Positions 9,563 to 19,035 of a DNA stretch of 64,000 nucleotides are shown piece after piece. Numbering within the stretch: the first letter of the stretch is position 1; every line of letters begins with the position of its first letter. The position numbers and the translations under genes are program-made. Under the pieces are notes generated by a model. That model was not told the DNA's origin and did no database searches. It worked only from the letters and a program-made list of their open reading frames with translations. Source of the DNA: Tissierella praeacuta_A (lineage in GTDB: Bacteria > Bacillota > Clostridia > Tissierellales > Tissierellaceae). Location of the stretch: contig NZ_JBEBOY010000018.1 in NCBI RefSeq assembly GCF_040396155.1, forward strand, positions 3,397-67,396. Direction: 5' to 3'.

Positions 9563-9732
9563 CTTTTTCCACTTCCTTCCTTTGGAAGAATAATCAGTTT
9601 ACGATATTTAAGCTTATCATTTATACCATTACTTACATTCTTACTTTTTTGGGCTGGAGTTTCTTTCCCCTGCCTGTATCTTGGTCTTTGCGTCATCATC
9701 CGTTCATAAATGCTATCAGTAAAATAGGCCAC
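9559..9732 (-). CDS. Small ICE protein, 57 aa, upstream of topB
   Basis: The frame from GTG (9730-9732) to TGA (9559-9561) encodes a protein starting VAYFTDSIYERMMTQRPRYR, a pattern I associate with small proteins preceding topB in Tn1549-type elements. Its GTG overlaps the TAG of the DUF4366 reading frame by one base and its TGA overlaps the ATG of topB, so it is tied by stop-start overlaps on both sides. Basic and hydrophilic; function unknown. Confidence 0.6.
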   Translation of the reverse strand: MAYFTDSIYERMMTQRPRYRQGKETPAQKSKNVSNGINDKLKYRKLIILPKEGSGKR

Positions 9733-9926
9733 TAAATATCAACCTCACTTTCATCTTCATCATCAATTTCTGTTTCATATTCATAATCATCATCTTCATC
9801 ATCCTCAAAGTCATAATCATCAAGGATGGTATTTCCCTTAGTATTAGGCTTGTTTTTTAACACTTTGAAATAATAAATGCCACCACCTGTCATACCTACT
9901 ATCAGTAAGACTAAGATACTGCCCAT
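9732..9926 (-). CDS. DUF4366 protein, C-terminal membrane part (frameshifted fragment)
   Basis: This 64-residue frame has one transmembrane helix (GSILVLLIVGMTGGGIYYFKV) and a very acidic Asp/Glu tail (DDYDFEDDEDDDYEYETEID). In intact DUF4366 proteins of ICEs this is the C-terminal end of a single protein, following a Pro/Glu-rich stretch. Here it is in the -1 frame relative to the upstream 9911-10438 part. Joining at the run of six T at 9934-9939 (one extra A in the coding strand) would give ...EPEKEKNKGMGSILVLL, the expected continuous sequence. Either a one-base deletion, a homopolymer sequence error, or slippage at the A-run. Confidence 0.7.
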   Translation of the reverse strand: MGSILVLLIVGMTGGGIYYFKVLKNKPNTKGNTILDDYDFEDDEDDDYEYETEIDDEDESEVDI

Positions 9927-10438
9927 GCCCTTATTTTTTCCTTTTCAGGTTCAGGGGTAGATGTAGAAGTTAATGGCTTTCCTGTACATTTAGTAAGGTC
10001 ATTTCTACAAAGGGAACAATTAGGGTCTATTTTTCCTTCCTCACAAAGATTAATACAGTTACATCTCTGTGGTGTTTCTTGCTGTTTGGGTTTATCTTCC
10101 TCAATTAAGGCAAGTAAATCTTCTTCATCTACAAGATTAAGGAAATATACATTTTGCCTATCTCCTGCTCGGTCAATAACTAGGTAGAAATAGTTACCAT
10201 TCTTTGAAACAACAGTAACGAATTGTTTATTTTCTGCCTCTTCTCCTGAAATATCGTCTACTAGAGTTAAATTTCCATCAGGCGTAAGAGAAGTTGGATT
10301 AGACTTTACTGGCTCATTAACTTCTGGAATAGTTGGTATTTCTTCTTCACCACCTCCTGCAAAGGCTACTGTTGAAAATGTAGTAAAGCAAAGCATAATT
10401 GTAATTAAGGTAGCCAATATGCGGCTCTTATTCCTCAT
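9911..10438 (-). CDS. DUF4366 protein, N-terminal exported part (frameshifted)
   Basis: Starting at ATG 10436-10438 (preceded by AGAGGAGGAAAGAAGTC), the protein begins MRNKSRILATLITIMLCF with a signal peptide, probably cleaved after VAFA. The extracytoplasmic domain (about residues 30-140) contains KNGNYFYLVIDRAG and ends with a Cys-rich segment (CNCINLCEEGKIDPNCSLC) and a Thr/Pro-rich stretch, the pattern of DUF4366. The last residues (IRAWAVS) come from the wrong frame after an A-run. The family is a surface-anchored component of Tn1549-like conjugation systems, of unknown function. The upstream TTG at 10460-10462 is less likely as a start. Confidence 0.75.
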   Translation of the reverse strand: MRNKSRILATLITIMLCFTTFSTVAFAGGGEEEIPTIPEVNEPVKSNPTSLTPDGNLTLVDDISGEEAENKQFVTVVSKNGNYFYLVIDRAGDRQNVYFLNLVDEEDLLALIEEDKPKQQETPQRCNCINLCEEGKIDPNCSLCRNDLTKCTGKPLTSTSTPEPEKEKIRAWAVS

Positions 10439-10676
10439 GACTTCTTTCCTCCTCTTTTTCAATTAAAAAAGACGCATCACCTTTTTCACGATACGCCTTT
10501 AAAAATATAGCAAGTTCACTGGTATTCATTTTTGTACCACGGACAAGTTCCACAATTTCCGTGTTTTCAAGTTCTGTTTTCTGATTTTCAAGTTGTCTAA
10601 GCTTACTTTGTAACTCAGATATCTTTTCCTTTGTTTTCTTAATATCTGAAATAACTTTTTGTTTTTTCTTACTCAT
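10428..10676 (-). CDS. DUF4315 family protein
   Basis: An 82-residue protein starting MSKKKQKVISDIKKTKEKI, with a coiled-coil-like first half (ISELQSKLRQLENQKTELE) and LVRGTKMNTSELAIFLKAY in the second half, the pattern of DUF4315 in Tn1549/CTn elements. It lies between the CD1108-like hydrolase and DUF4366 and overlaps the latter's start by 11 bases. Function unknown; presumed small conjugation accessory protein. Confidence 0.85.
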   Translation of the reverse strand: MSKKKQKVISDIKKTKEKISELQSKLRQLENQKTELENTEIVELVRGTKMNTSELAIFLKAYREKGDASFLIEKEEERSHEE

Positions 10677-10687
10677 TAAATCCCTCC

Positions 10688-12445
10688 TTAATTTAATCTC
10701 CCATAAGCATAGAAATGCTCTGTCCAGTAAGGGCTATTAACTGAGGCATACTGGATAGGATTGCCACAATGGATCATCATGCCGTTTCCTACATATATAC
10801 CAACATGGGATACTGCACCACTACTTGCATAAGTGCCTGTAAAGAAGATAATATCTCCCGGTCTTGATTCGCTTGGTGGAATTTTTGCACATTCATTAAA
10901 AATACCTTGTGCCGTTGTCCTGCCAATGTTATAAACCCCTGATTCTCTTAGTACCCAACATACAAATCCTGAACAATCAAAGCTGGTAGAGGGAGAACTT
11001 CCACCCCATACATAAGGGTATCCCAAATACTTTTCAGCCTCTTTAATAAGGGTAGCAAAGTCAGGGTCAGTTAGTGCATCTGGTGGTATATCATAGTCCG
11101 TATATTCCCCCTTATTAGGAGCATAAATATTTCCTGCAAATAAATAGGGCTTATTGCCCTGTGTTTCCATATAGACCCCAAACATTTCATATTGCTCTGT
11201 GGTTAAATTGTTTGAGGCAATAAAACTAATATCCTTATTCTTCAGCGTAATATGAAGAATATAATAATCATAAGGAACTTCTACTGTATAGGTATCACTA
11301 TAGGTATTGCCATCACTATCTGTCCATGTATCAGTCCTTGTTTCCGTTCGATAACGCACCTGTATTTCCTCATGGGTAGTCAAGGTGTATTGCTCGTCAA
11401 ACAAGGCTTTTAACTCTGACTCTACTTCAGATCTAGTATAAACCTGTAGCTTTGCCGTTAGATATGAGGCAAGGGTAAAAGGATTATGCCCTATCTCATC
11501 TAAATGGTATTGGTATTCATCATAGTCTGGATATTCACTTTCTATATTATCAATTTTACCTTGTAGTTCTTTTTCAAGTTCTGCATAATCTTCTTCTACA
11601 GCAATAATATCCTCATCTTCTGATGTATAGGAAGTACCTACAACACTTTGAAGCCCACCCTCCAAGATAATGGAACAGGATGAAATTACACTCATTAAAA
11701 ATAAAAGTGCTGCCCCAATTCCAAGAATAATTAGGATGGCTTTATAGTTTTTAACAGCAAGCTTTGTTATTTTCTCTGTTGTATCTGCTAGCTTTCCCAC
11801 TGCTTTTTTAGTGTTTTTAACTGTTTGTTGGGTTTTCTTTACTCCCTTCCCATACCTCTTTGCAATATATTCCTTTTTAATTGCCTGTTTTTGTTGCCAA
11901 CGGGAAATTGGATTGGTAGTAGGCTTTGGATTCTCTCCTAAACTTTTTTTATAAAGATAGTTTACCTCTGCCTTAACTGTCTTTTTTTCTGCCCTTGCAA
12001 GCTGTCTATAAGGTTTTAATTTATGACTGTGATAACCACTTCTTACCCTATTTACAACAAATTCTCCACCTTTTTCAGTTTTATGAGCCGCTTCTACTCC
12101 TACATTATCTTCTTCACCTTCCCTGATTTCCTTATGAATTTTAGCAAGGAGTTCTCTTTGTGGTATAGTCTTTAACTTATGAGAAAACTTAGAAGGTGGA
12201 TTAGGTTTATCACTTTCTTCAAAATATAAACGCACCTTTGCTTTGCTTGTCTTAGCATCAACGGTGCGTTTGGTAACTAAACTTTTCTTTTTTGGAATTT
12301 TATCCTGTGCCTTTTCTAATTTATCCCCTGCCTTTTCCGCTTTCTTTAATGGGTTTTCAAGATTAGGATTAGCTCGTTCTTCTGTAAAGGTAAGTCTGGA
12401 TACCTTGCCAGCAGGACGGAATGGTTTTTTACTTTTTTGGCTCAT
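10688..12445 (-). CDS. CD1108-family NlpC/P60 cell-wall hydrolase (VirB1-like)
   Basis: A 585-residue protein. Residues 1-230 are Lys-rich and cytoplasmic, with a transmembrane segment at about 235-257 (AILIILGIGAALLFLMSVIS). The extracellular part ends in an NlpC/P60 peptidase domain with catalytic Cys in SFDCSGFVCW and His in SHVGIYVG; IHCGNP completes the active-site region. It should cleave peptidoglycan peptides to open the wall for the conjugation channel. Its place directly after virB4 is the standard order of Tn1549-like ICEs. The start ATG follows AGGGGGTGCTTT. Confidence 0.9.
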   Translation of the reverse strand: MSQKSKKPFRPAGKVSRLTFTEERANPNLENPLKKAEKAGDKLEKAQDKIPKKKSLVTKRTVDAKTSKAKVRLYFEESDKPNPPSKFSHKLKTIPQRELLAKIHKEIREGEEDNVGVEAAHKTEKGGEFVVNRVRSGYHSHKLKPYRQLARAEKKTVKAEVNYLYKKSLGENPKPTTNPISRWQQKQAIKKEYIAKRYGKGVKKTQQTVKNTKKAVGKLADTTEKITKLAVKNYKAILIILGIGAALLFLMSVISSCSIILEGGLQSVVGTSYTSEDEDIIAVEEDYAELEKELQGKIDNIESEYPDYDEYQYHLDEIGHNPFTLASYLTAKLQVYTRSEVESELKALFDEQYTLTTHEEIQVRYRTETRTDTWTDSDGNTYSDTYTVEVPYDYYILHITLKNKDISFIASNNLTTEQYEMFGVYMETQGNKPYLFAGNIYAPNKGEYTDYDIPPDALTDPDFATLIKEAEKYLGYPYVWGGSSPSTSFDCSGFVCWVLRESGVYNIGRTTAQGIFNECAKIPPSESRPGDIIFFTGTYASSGAVSHVGIYVGNGMMIHCGNPIQYASVNSPYWTEHFYAYGRLN

Positions 12446-12455
12446 AAAGCACCCC

Positions 12456-13372
12456 CTATTCCCCTATAATTTCATTTGGTTTGGTAGTCATAATACCATA
12501 TAGCTCTGTATCTTTTGGAAACTTATCAGTAAAGGGCAAAATCACATTTCCATAAAACAAAAGTCCTTCTCCCTCACCTGAATGAGTTACATAGGACAAT
12601 TGATGGGGTGAAATATTAAGTTGTTTGGCAAGGATTTGTCTGTCTCCCGATGCCTGATTCAGCATATAGATAAAATCAGAGTTTTCAAAGATATTCTCTA
12701 CCTCACGGGAGGATAAGAGGTCTTTTACATTTTGAGTAATACCCGTTGGAATACCTCCCCATTTTCTAAACCTTTTCCAAATTTCTACGCTATAGGCTGC
12801 TGTCTGTTCCTCCTTTAATAGTAAGTGGAACTCATCCATATAATACCTTGTTGAACGCTTTTCTGCACGGTTTACTGTTACCCTATTCCATACTTGGTCT
12901 TGCACCACCAACATACCTAGTTTTTTAAGCTGTTTCCCTAATTCCTTAATGTCAAAGCAAACAAGGCGATTGGTTATATCTACATTGGTACGATGATTAA
13001 ATAGATTCAGGGAGCCTGTTACATAAATTTCAAGGGCAGCCCTTATATGCTGGGCTTCTTTTTCTTCTTGATTTTCAAGTGCATCATATAAATCCCCCAA
13101 TATAGGCATTTTCTCAGGTACTGGGTCTGCTAAATAATCTGCATAAATTAATCGTACACACCTATCTATGATACTTTTCTCAACTGGTTTTAAACCATCC
13201 TTCCCCCCTACAATTAACTCACATAGAGATAAGATAAAGTCAGATTTTAAAGATAAAGGATTTTCATCTTCAGAATAATTAAGATTAATATCCATAGGAT
13301 TTACATAGTCAGGGGAAGTAGGCGAAATCTTAATTACTTGCCCCTTTAGTCGGTTAACAAGGGGATAATACT
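12456..13372 (-). CDS. virB4: VirB4-like conjugation ATPase, exon 2 (C-terminal part)
   Basis: The second exon begins AG-TAT-TAT-CCC and encodes YYPLVNRLKGQVIKISPTS, then the C-terminal ATPase region with YYMDEFHLLL (Walker B) and GGIPTGITQNVKDLL. Exon 1 is at 16030-17512. Exon lengths of 1,483 and 917 bases add to 2,400, giving a 799-aa protein. The in-frame ATG at 13404-13406 lies inside the intron tail and is not a true start. VirB4 powers assembly and substrate transfer of the type IV secretion apparatus at the inner face of the membrane. Confidence 0.9.
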
Positions 13373-13421
13373 GTATGGATAGGTAAGTCTTTGATATTAT
13401 CTCCAACTTTTCCCCCCATTC

Positions 13422-13455
13422 ACACCGTGCGTAATGCTTTCACATTACACGGCGT
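13422..13455 (-). ncRNA. Group II intron domain V
   Basis: A 34-nt hairpin: outer stem ACGCCGTG / CACGGTGT, a two-base CG bulge, inner stem TAATG / CATTA and a GAAA loop closed by a T-G pair. Length, bulge, GNRA tetraloop and a CGC-type catalytic triad fit domain V. A weaker hairpin that should be domain VI follows before the 3' end. Confidence 0.85.
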
Positions 13456-13466
13456 TCCATCAATAT

Positions 13467-15242
13467 TTACTTATTTACACTAATTTCATTATTTCCAACT
13501 AAAATTCTTAGCTTGTTAAGACGCTGAAAATCAATAATGGTTTTTAGGTTAGCCTTTAATAATTGAGTTATAGTGTTACTATCCGTTGCATGTACAAGTC
13601 TATGCATATCCATTGTCAAGAAAACAAGATTTGAGTATTCATCTGTCCCACCTAAATATTTAGGCTTTTTATGATGTGTATGCATTAATCCTATTTCAAG
13701 ACGGTTACCACTGATATAGCATTTGCCTCGTTGTGCAATATATAAAGATATTCTATTATCGTTGTATTCTATCGTTTCTCCCTTAACTGGGTTTAACATA
13801 AGATATTTCAGAATACTACTGTCTATTGTTTGCAGCCTCTTATGAATTTTTTCTCGTCCTTCCTTTGTGTAGTTACAGATATCTTGTGAAAAACACATAG
13901 GTGGTTTTGTTTTAACTGCTACAATAGGGTATAGAGCTATCCCTCGAATATAGGTAATCTTACCCTTGTAATCACCATAAAATTTAATAAAGGCTTTGCT
14001 TTTTGTACCATTTTTATTCCTTCTATCTTTAGTTCTGCATTTAAGGCTCTTTTTGACATCAAAGGTTATTCTATGAAAATCAAGGTTTACATTGGTCGCA
14101 ATTTTATAATAATTATGCATTCCTAGTACAGTAGCATTATAGGCTTGTACATTTTCAATACTTGCAAGTTTACCAATGTCTTTTATTTTTCCTCTTAATT
14201 TATCTTTACATTTTTTAATAGACTTATCAGTCAAATAAGATTTAATAACGTATTTATTACCCTTTTTCCAAAGTTTCATTTTCATCCCTAAAAACTCTGA
14301 ATAGTTCTTCTTTAGATTAACTATTTTAGATTTTTCAGGACTTATTTCCAATCCTAAGCGTTCTTTTAACCAATTTTGGGTAGCAATAAAAATTTTTTCA
14401 GCATCTGTTCTATTATTACAGCATAACTTAAAATCATCTGCATAACGAACTATATATATTTGCTTTAGTGTACCTTTACTACCTTTAATCTGATGATTAG
14501 CATATCTTTTCCTAATAGGATTTGTCTCCCATTGGGAAGATATCCACCAGTCCAGTTCATTTAGGACAATATTGGATAGTAATGGACTTAATATTCCCCC
14601 TTGTGGGACACCTTTATCAGGTATTCCTATTCCTTTTATTTCAGCCTTAAGCATTTTTGATACTATACAAAGCAGCCGCTTATCTCGAATCCCCAATGAC
14701 CACATCTGTTTTAAAAGTTTTCCGTGATTTACATTATCGAAAAACCCTTTAATATCAATATCCACTACATATTGATAATTTTTAAGATTTGTCAAATATA
14801 ATGCTCTTGCGATAGCATGGTGCGTCCCCCTATTGGGTCTAAATCCATAACTATGATTATGAAACTTTGCTTCGCAAATTGGCTCTAAGACTTGCTTTAT
14901 ACATTGTTGTATCAACCTATCTTCGATAGTAGGAATACCAAGATGTCTCTTTTTACCATTTTCTTTATCTATTTCTACCCTTCTTACAGAATGAGGGATA
15001 AAGTTTCCCATTCTTTGACGAGCATAATTTACAAGCTTTACTGGTTCATTCCCCCCAATATCAATAATTGAGTTTTTATTTGTACCGCTTGTTTTACTGC
15101 CTTTATTTTTCTTTATATTACGGTAGGCTAGTAAAATATTTTGTTCACTTGTAATAATGTCATATAACTTGTAAAAATTTTGGTTATTAATTGCTTTGGA
15201 ATAAAGGTCATCAAAAAACAGTTTGAGTATTATAATATTCAT
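13467..15242 (-). CDS. ltrA: Group II intron-encoded protein: reverse transcriptase-maturase-HNH endonuclease
   Basis: A 591-residue protein. The N-terminal RT-0 region reads ILLAYRNIKKNKGSKTSGT, then RT domains with DIDIKGFFDNVNH, GVPQGGILSPLLSNI and the catalytic IVRYADDFKL (YADD). The maturase (X) domain follows at about residues 330-460, and an HNH-type endonuclease at the C-terminus (HTHHKKPKYLGGTDEYSNLV, then MDMHRLVH). All catalytic motifs are present, so the protein should support splicing and retrohoming of the host intron. It lies wholly within the intron at 13373-16029. Confidence 0.95.
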   Translation of the reverse strand: MNIIILKLFFDDLYSKAINNQNFYKLYDIITSEQNILLAYRNIKKNKGSKTSGTNKNSIIDIGGNEPVKLVNYARQRMGNFIPHSVRRVEIDKENGKKRHLGIPTIEDRLIQQCIKQVLEPICEAKFHNHSYGFRPNRGTHHAIARALYLTNLKNYQYVVDIDIKGFFDNVNHGKLLKQMWSLGIRDKRLLCIVSKMLKAEIKGIGIPDKGVPQGGILSPLLSNIVLNELDWWISSQWETNPIRKRYANHQIKGSKGTLKQIYIVRYADDFKLCCNNRTDAEKIFIATQNWLKERLGLEISPEKSKIVNLKKNYSEFLGMKMKLWKKGNKYVIKSYLTDKSIKKCKDKLRGKIKDIGKLASIENVQAYNATVLGMHNYYKIATNVNLDFHRITFDVKKSLKCRTKDRRNKNGTKSKAFIKFYGDYKGKITYIRGIALYPIVAVKTKPPMCFSQDICNYTKEGREKIHKRLQTIDSSILKYLMLNPVKGETIEYNDNRISLYIAQRGKCYISGNRLEIGLMHTHHKKPKYLGGTDEYSNLVFLTMDMHRLVHATDSNTITQLLKANLKTIIDFQRLNKLRILVGNNEISVNK

Positions 15243-16029
15243 TATTTCTGATTTTCTGTTTCTTTTTAAGCCTTTGAGTTTCTGTTGTCATAAGTCGGTT
15301 TCACTTCCTTTTGAAAGTAATAACCTCTATTAGTCATACTCGAACCTTATGCATATTTTGTTATGAAATTGTGTTTTACTGTAAATATTGACTTGTGGCT
15401 ATCCCTCAACCGTTTATTATCACGGTTTCATTGGTACTGTGCCACTGCCTTCACTGAAACAAAAGCAAGTTATACATATTGGTTTTCCTTGCTACCACTT
15501 CATTGGGATTAAGCCCTCTGTGTTTTCAGCTTACCACGTTCCGATAATCTTATCTGTACATATACCCTTAGGTGCTTTCTATAAGCCTGTCTGCTTGATA
15601 CTGCCTGTAACAGTATAAGGATTTTCATAAAGCACGAGTTTTACTCACCCTCACAGACCTTGCGTTTAGCAATTATAGTCTTTCAACTAATTCCCCGTAT
15701 AGACCCGTACATTCGAAAGTTCGTCATTTAACCGTTTTTGCAGTTAAACATTCTCACCATAGGTATTTTATAGAACTCCAGCCTATCGTACACTCGACCA
15801 CCTCTGGTTCGCAGTTCCTCGCCATTATACGTTAGGGTGTACTCTCAGCTGACTTCACCGAGCTTATGACACTTCATTACTTAATTAATAAAATGCCACT
15901 CGGAGTATTAAGCAGGCGTTTTGGGGCGTTACTCCCTCATTCCACCTATCAGATTATCAGTTCTCCAAGAACTAATTTAAGTTAAATTATCTCTTGTGCG
16001 TAACCTTTTCAGTTACGAACGTGTCGCAC
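15243..16029 (-). ncRNA. Group II intron ribozyme, 5' domains
   Basis: The 787 bases between the intron 5' end and the maturase start hold no credible gene. They should form ribozyme domains I to IV. The region starts GTGCGACACGTTCGTAACTG and is more G+C-rich than the flanks, with conserved-looking stretches such as CGCCTGCTTAATACTCCGAG. Confidence 0.8.
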
Positions 16030-17512
16030 CCGCCTCCGGATCACAAATAATAATGTCATCGGTGGTAATCAAGAAGATATTGGTAATCTCCCTTTTTGCT
16101 GAGAAGGATTTACCACTTCCCGGTGTTCCTAATATTAAGCCGTTGGGGTTTTTTAGTTTCTTACGGTCTACCATAATTAAATTATTGGATAAGGCATTTA
16201 GTCCGTAGTATAAAGACTCACCACTGGATTGGAATAACTCCTGTGTAGTAAAAGGCACAAAGATTGCAGTAGCAGATGTAGTTAGACTTCTTTCTATCTC
16301 CACTTGATTTAGTCCAAGGGGAAGTGAAGATAAAAAGCCTTGTTCCTGCTGAAAGTCCAATCGTACTAATAGACAGTTATGTTTTTGGGCTATACCCGCT
16401 GCACCAAAGACAATATTTTCAAGTTCCTGTTTGGTATCGGCTGTATTCATAACAAGAAATGTTAAAAGAAACATTCTCTCATTACGGCTTTGTAAATCCT
16501 GTAATAATTTCTTTGCTTCTGCTCCATAGGTAGCAAGGTCTGAAGGAATAATATCCATATCATATCCAGCTCTTACTGCCTTCTTTTGTTCCTCTATTTT
16601 CATCTTATCAAGGTCAGTTATTTTTCTTTTAATGGTCTTAATAGCCTTTGTCTGGTCTACAGATTGAATGTGCATGGTCAGTAAAAGATTACTTTCCATA
16701 TCAAGAAAATCTGCTAAAATACGGTCATTTAATTCAGGTGCAAGGATTTGTAGAAAGGACATAGCACCAAACTTATTACCTGTTTTAAAACTTCTCCCTT
16801 CCCTAAATTCAAAGGAAGATGGAGCAATAAAGTCTTTGGTAGATAAGCCTGATGGTGCAATCCATTTCCAATCAAAATTAAAGGGTACATTTCCATCCAT
16901 GTGCAAGATATTGTGGCATAGCTTTAGTCTTTCCTTCCCTTCTATAGAGTCTACCACCACCCCCAATCTTTTAAATCCATTCCAAAGGTCATTTTCAATA
17001 CGCTCTAAACGAGGTTTTGCTATCTTTATACTATCCGCTTCAATTCCAAAGGTTAGGTACTTACTTTTCATTAAACCATTATTCCCCTTGGCAAGTTGAT
17101 TATGAAGCATCTGGGTATATTCAGTACGGATACTATCAAAGTCATCTTCCTGTGATTTAATATGAATACTACTTTCATAATCCTTTGTATTAGCCGTCAT
17201 ATTGAGAAAAGAAAGCTGAAATTTAATAGAGCTATCAAAATAATTAAGAAAATCACACCAACTTTCAAAGATTGCTGTCTTATCTTCATTTTGGGCAAGC
17301 TGGTAGTTTATATCTTGAAAGCGGATTGTTTTTGTATAAAGCTTATCCGTTACCCTGCAAATCCCATCAGGATACATACGCTCATAGGGGATGGTATCCT
17401 GTGCTGATTGTTCCTTTTTACTTTTCCCCCTCGCCCTTACTATTGCAGTATTAATTGCTCTTTTTTCTTCTTTTGTTAGCTTGGGACCATCTTGATTTTG
17501 CTTTTTTAACAA
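16030..17512 (-). CDS. virB4: VirB4-like conjugation ATPase, exon 1 (N-terminal part)
   Basis: The start is TTG at 17510-17512 behind AGGAGGTAAAGTATA. The frame encodes MLKKQNQDGPKLTKEEKRA, the VirB4 N-terminal domain, then the P-loop GTPGSGKSFSAKRE and DDIIICDPEA, where the intron is inserted. Beyond this the frame runs a few codons into the intron before stopping. The gene overlaps the end of prgI by 62 bases. Unless the intron is spliced, only a truncated ATPase without Walker B is made, so conjugation should depend on splicing. Confidence 0.92.
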
Positions 17513-17864
17513 TATACTTTACCTCCTCATCTAGCTGATTCTGCCTAATTAAAAGGCTATAGAAGTTCTTTGTTTTATAGGGTCTGTATTTAGGTCTTAT
17601 AAAATGCACCTCAATATAATGCTTTAATATTAATTCCAGTGGTTGCCCATGCTTTTCATACATAGCAAACATAAAAAATGGCAACATAGAAAAAATCATT
17701 ATAAGTGTGGCTGTACTTGTTCCAGTGCTGTCCTTTATAAGAAAAAAGATAGGTAAACCTACCACAAGGGCAATGGAAAAACAGATCAACTGCCTTTTAG
17801 TAAGGTTAAACATTACCTTGGTTTTTACAGTACTTAAATCTTTTGGTATAGGTACATATGCCAT
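17451..17864 (-). CDS. prgI: PrgI family protein
   Basis: A 137-residue protein starting MAYVPIPKDLSTVKTKVMFN, with two transmembrane helices (ICFSIALVVGLPIFFLI and TATLIMIFSMLPFFMFAMY) and a basic C-terminal tail, matching the PrgI family of Gram-positive type IV secretion systems (VirB3-like position). The start follows AAAGGAGTATTTT. It overlaps virB4 downstream; the pairing PrgI-VirB4 is conserved. Confidence 0.9.
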   Translation of the reverse strand: MAYVPIPKDLSTVKTKVMFNLTKRQLICFSIALVVGLPIFFLIKDSTGTSTATLIMIFSMLPFFMFAMYEKHGQPLELILKHYIEVHFIRPKYRPYKTKNFYSLLIRQNQLDEEVKYIVKKAKSRWSQANKRRKKSN

Positions 17865-17893
17865 AAAATACTCCTTTCCATTTAAATTTTATT

Positions 17894-18763
17894 TTAATGT
17901 GAATTGAAAACACTCTTTGCTAGTGAACCTGTTTTAAATAGAGTAAAGCAAAGTAGAACTGTATAGCCTACGCAAGTCCATATTGCACTCATAATATCAG
18001 CATCTGTAGCAATGGATTGTACCAAGACTGCGTAAATCCCTACACATACCATAATGAGAAAGGCTTGAAAGCCAAGGGCAAACATGGATTTTAAATAGTT
18101 TTGCCCCATACTGCCCCACTCCCTATTTGCCATTGTAGAAAAGGGTATAGGTGCTAGGGATGTCATTAAATATATCTCTACCATTCGCCCGTAGATAACT
18201 ACAAAAATACAGATAGTAAGGGCATTCATAGTAAATCCAACAAACATACTTTGTAGCCACAAGCCAAAGAGGGGTCCAAGTTCCATTGCCAAAAGCCGTG
18301 TTTCCATATCTGCTATGGCAGAACTTATATCTATATTAGTATCGCTTATAATGACACCTGCTGCACCTGAAACAACATGCTGGGATAAATCAAAGATTCC
18401 CATAATGATATTAAAGGTGTTGGTTATTATCATTACTGCCACAAAGGTTTTAAATATCCATTTGAAGAACATAAAGGTTTCAAAGTCATGCATATTATTC
18501 TTTTCTATGACCATTTGTATCAGTTCGTAGCACATGATAAAGGTCAAGATAATGCCGGCAATAGGAATAATCACTGTTTCGGAGAGGTTTTGTATCATGG
18601 AAAAGACACCGCCATTCCATACTGACGGTGTCATCCCTACTTCACCTGCGATTTCGCCAACCTTTTGATTGACGTTATCGAACATCCCCGACAAGTTATC
18701 CGTTATACCGCCTACTAATAGCTCCGTGAGCCACTGAGTAATACTGTCGATGATGCTTTGCAT
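17894..18763 (-). CDS. VirB6/TrbL-like integral membrane protein of the conjugation channel
   Basis: A 289-residue protein with a short N-terminal amphipathic region followed by about six membrane helices (for example IIPIAGIILTFIMCYELIQM, AIWTCVGYTVLLCFTLF). It matches the ICE membrane proteins of the CD1112/TrbL type, the presumed VirB6 equivalent lining the secretion pore. It lies between Maff2 and prgI, the standard order in Tn1549-like elements. Confidence 0.88.
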   Translation of the reverse strand: MQSIIDSITQWLTELLVGGITDNLSGMFDNVNQKVGEIAGEVGMTPSVWNGGVFSMIQNLSETVIIPIAGIILTFIMCYELIQMVIEKNNMHDFETFMFFKWIFKTFVAVMIITNTFNIIMGIFDLSQHVVSGAAGVIISDTNIDISSAIADMETRLLAMELGPLFGLWLQSMFVGFTMNALTICIFVVIYGRMVEIYLMTSLAPIPFSTMANREWGSMGQNYLKSMFALGFQAFLIMVCVGIYAVLVQSIATDADIMSAIWTCVGYTVLLCFTLFKTGSLAKSVFNSH

Positions 18764-18774
18764 AATCTTTTACC

Positions 18775-18996
18775 TTAACCAAATAACCCTGAAAGAAGGG
18801 GTACAAGGGTCATGCCAATCAGTGCTACGCCACCGCCTGCCATAAGCTGTTTCATCCCTTGTGATTTTGCTCCTGGATTATCATTACCATAGCCTTCTAA
18901 AAGATTAATAACTCCCCAAATACCAAGTCCTGCACCAAGAGCAACTACCAATGTTTGTAATACATCTACTGCCGAATTAAAAAATGCCATAATCAT
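18775..18996 (-). CDS. Maff2 family small membrane protein
   Basis: A 73-residue protein with two hydrophobic helices (VLQTLVVALGAGLGIWGVINLL and LMAGGGVALIGMTLVPLLSGLF) separated by YGNDNPGAKSQGMKQ, diagnostic of the Maff2 family. By size, topology and position it resembles VirB2-type pilin subunits, but that role is inferred. The start region is AGGAGGAAATGATTATGG; the second ATG (18988-18990) is better spaced. Confidence 0.88.
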   Translation of the reverse strand: MIMAFFNSAVDVLQTLVVALGAGLGIWGVINLLEGYGNDNPGAKSQGMKQLMAGGGVALIGMTLVPLLSGLFG

Positions 18997-19035
18997 TTCC
19001 TCCTAATTTATTTTATTTTGAATTAAAATAACCGC

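Larger units (their letters stand above)
13373..16029 (-). mobile_element. Complete group II intron inserted in virB4
   Basis: On the minus strand the element starts GTGCGACACG (standard group II 5' end) and ends CTATCCATAC (AY end), 2,657 nt. The exon junction GCG-G^AG-TAT restores codon GAG, giving DPEAEYYPLVNRL, the sequence expected in intact VirB4 proteins. The ribozyme 5' part occupies about 15243-16029 and the encoded reverse transcriptase 13467-15242; domains V and VI lie downstream of it. Boundaries rest on three agreeing signals: 5' consensus, 3' consensus and restored frame. All parts look intact, so self-splicing and mobility are plausible. Confidence 0.92.

Noticed and set aside
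9934..9939. Programmed frameshift in DUF4366
   Set aside because: The run is only six A and does not form a good slippery heptamer in frame; a deletion or sequence error is simpler.
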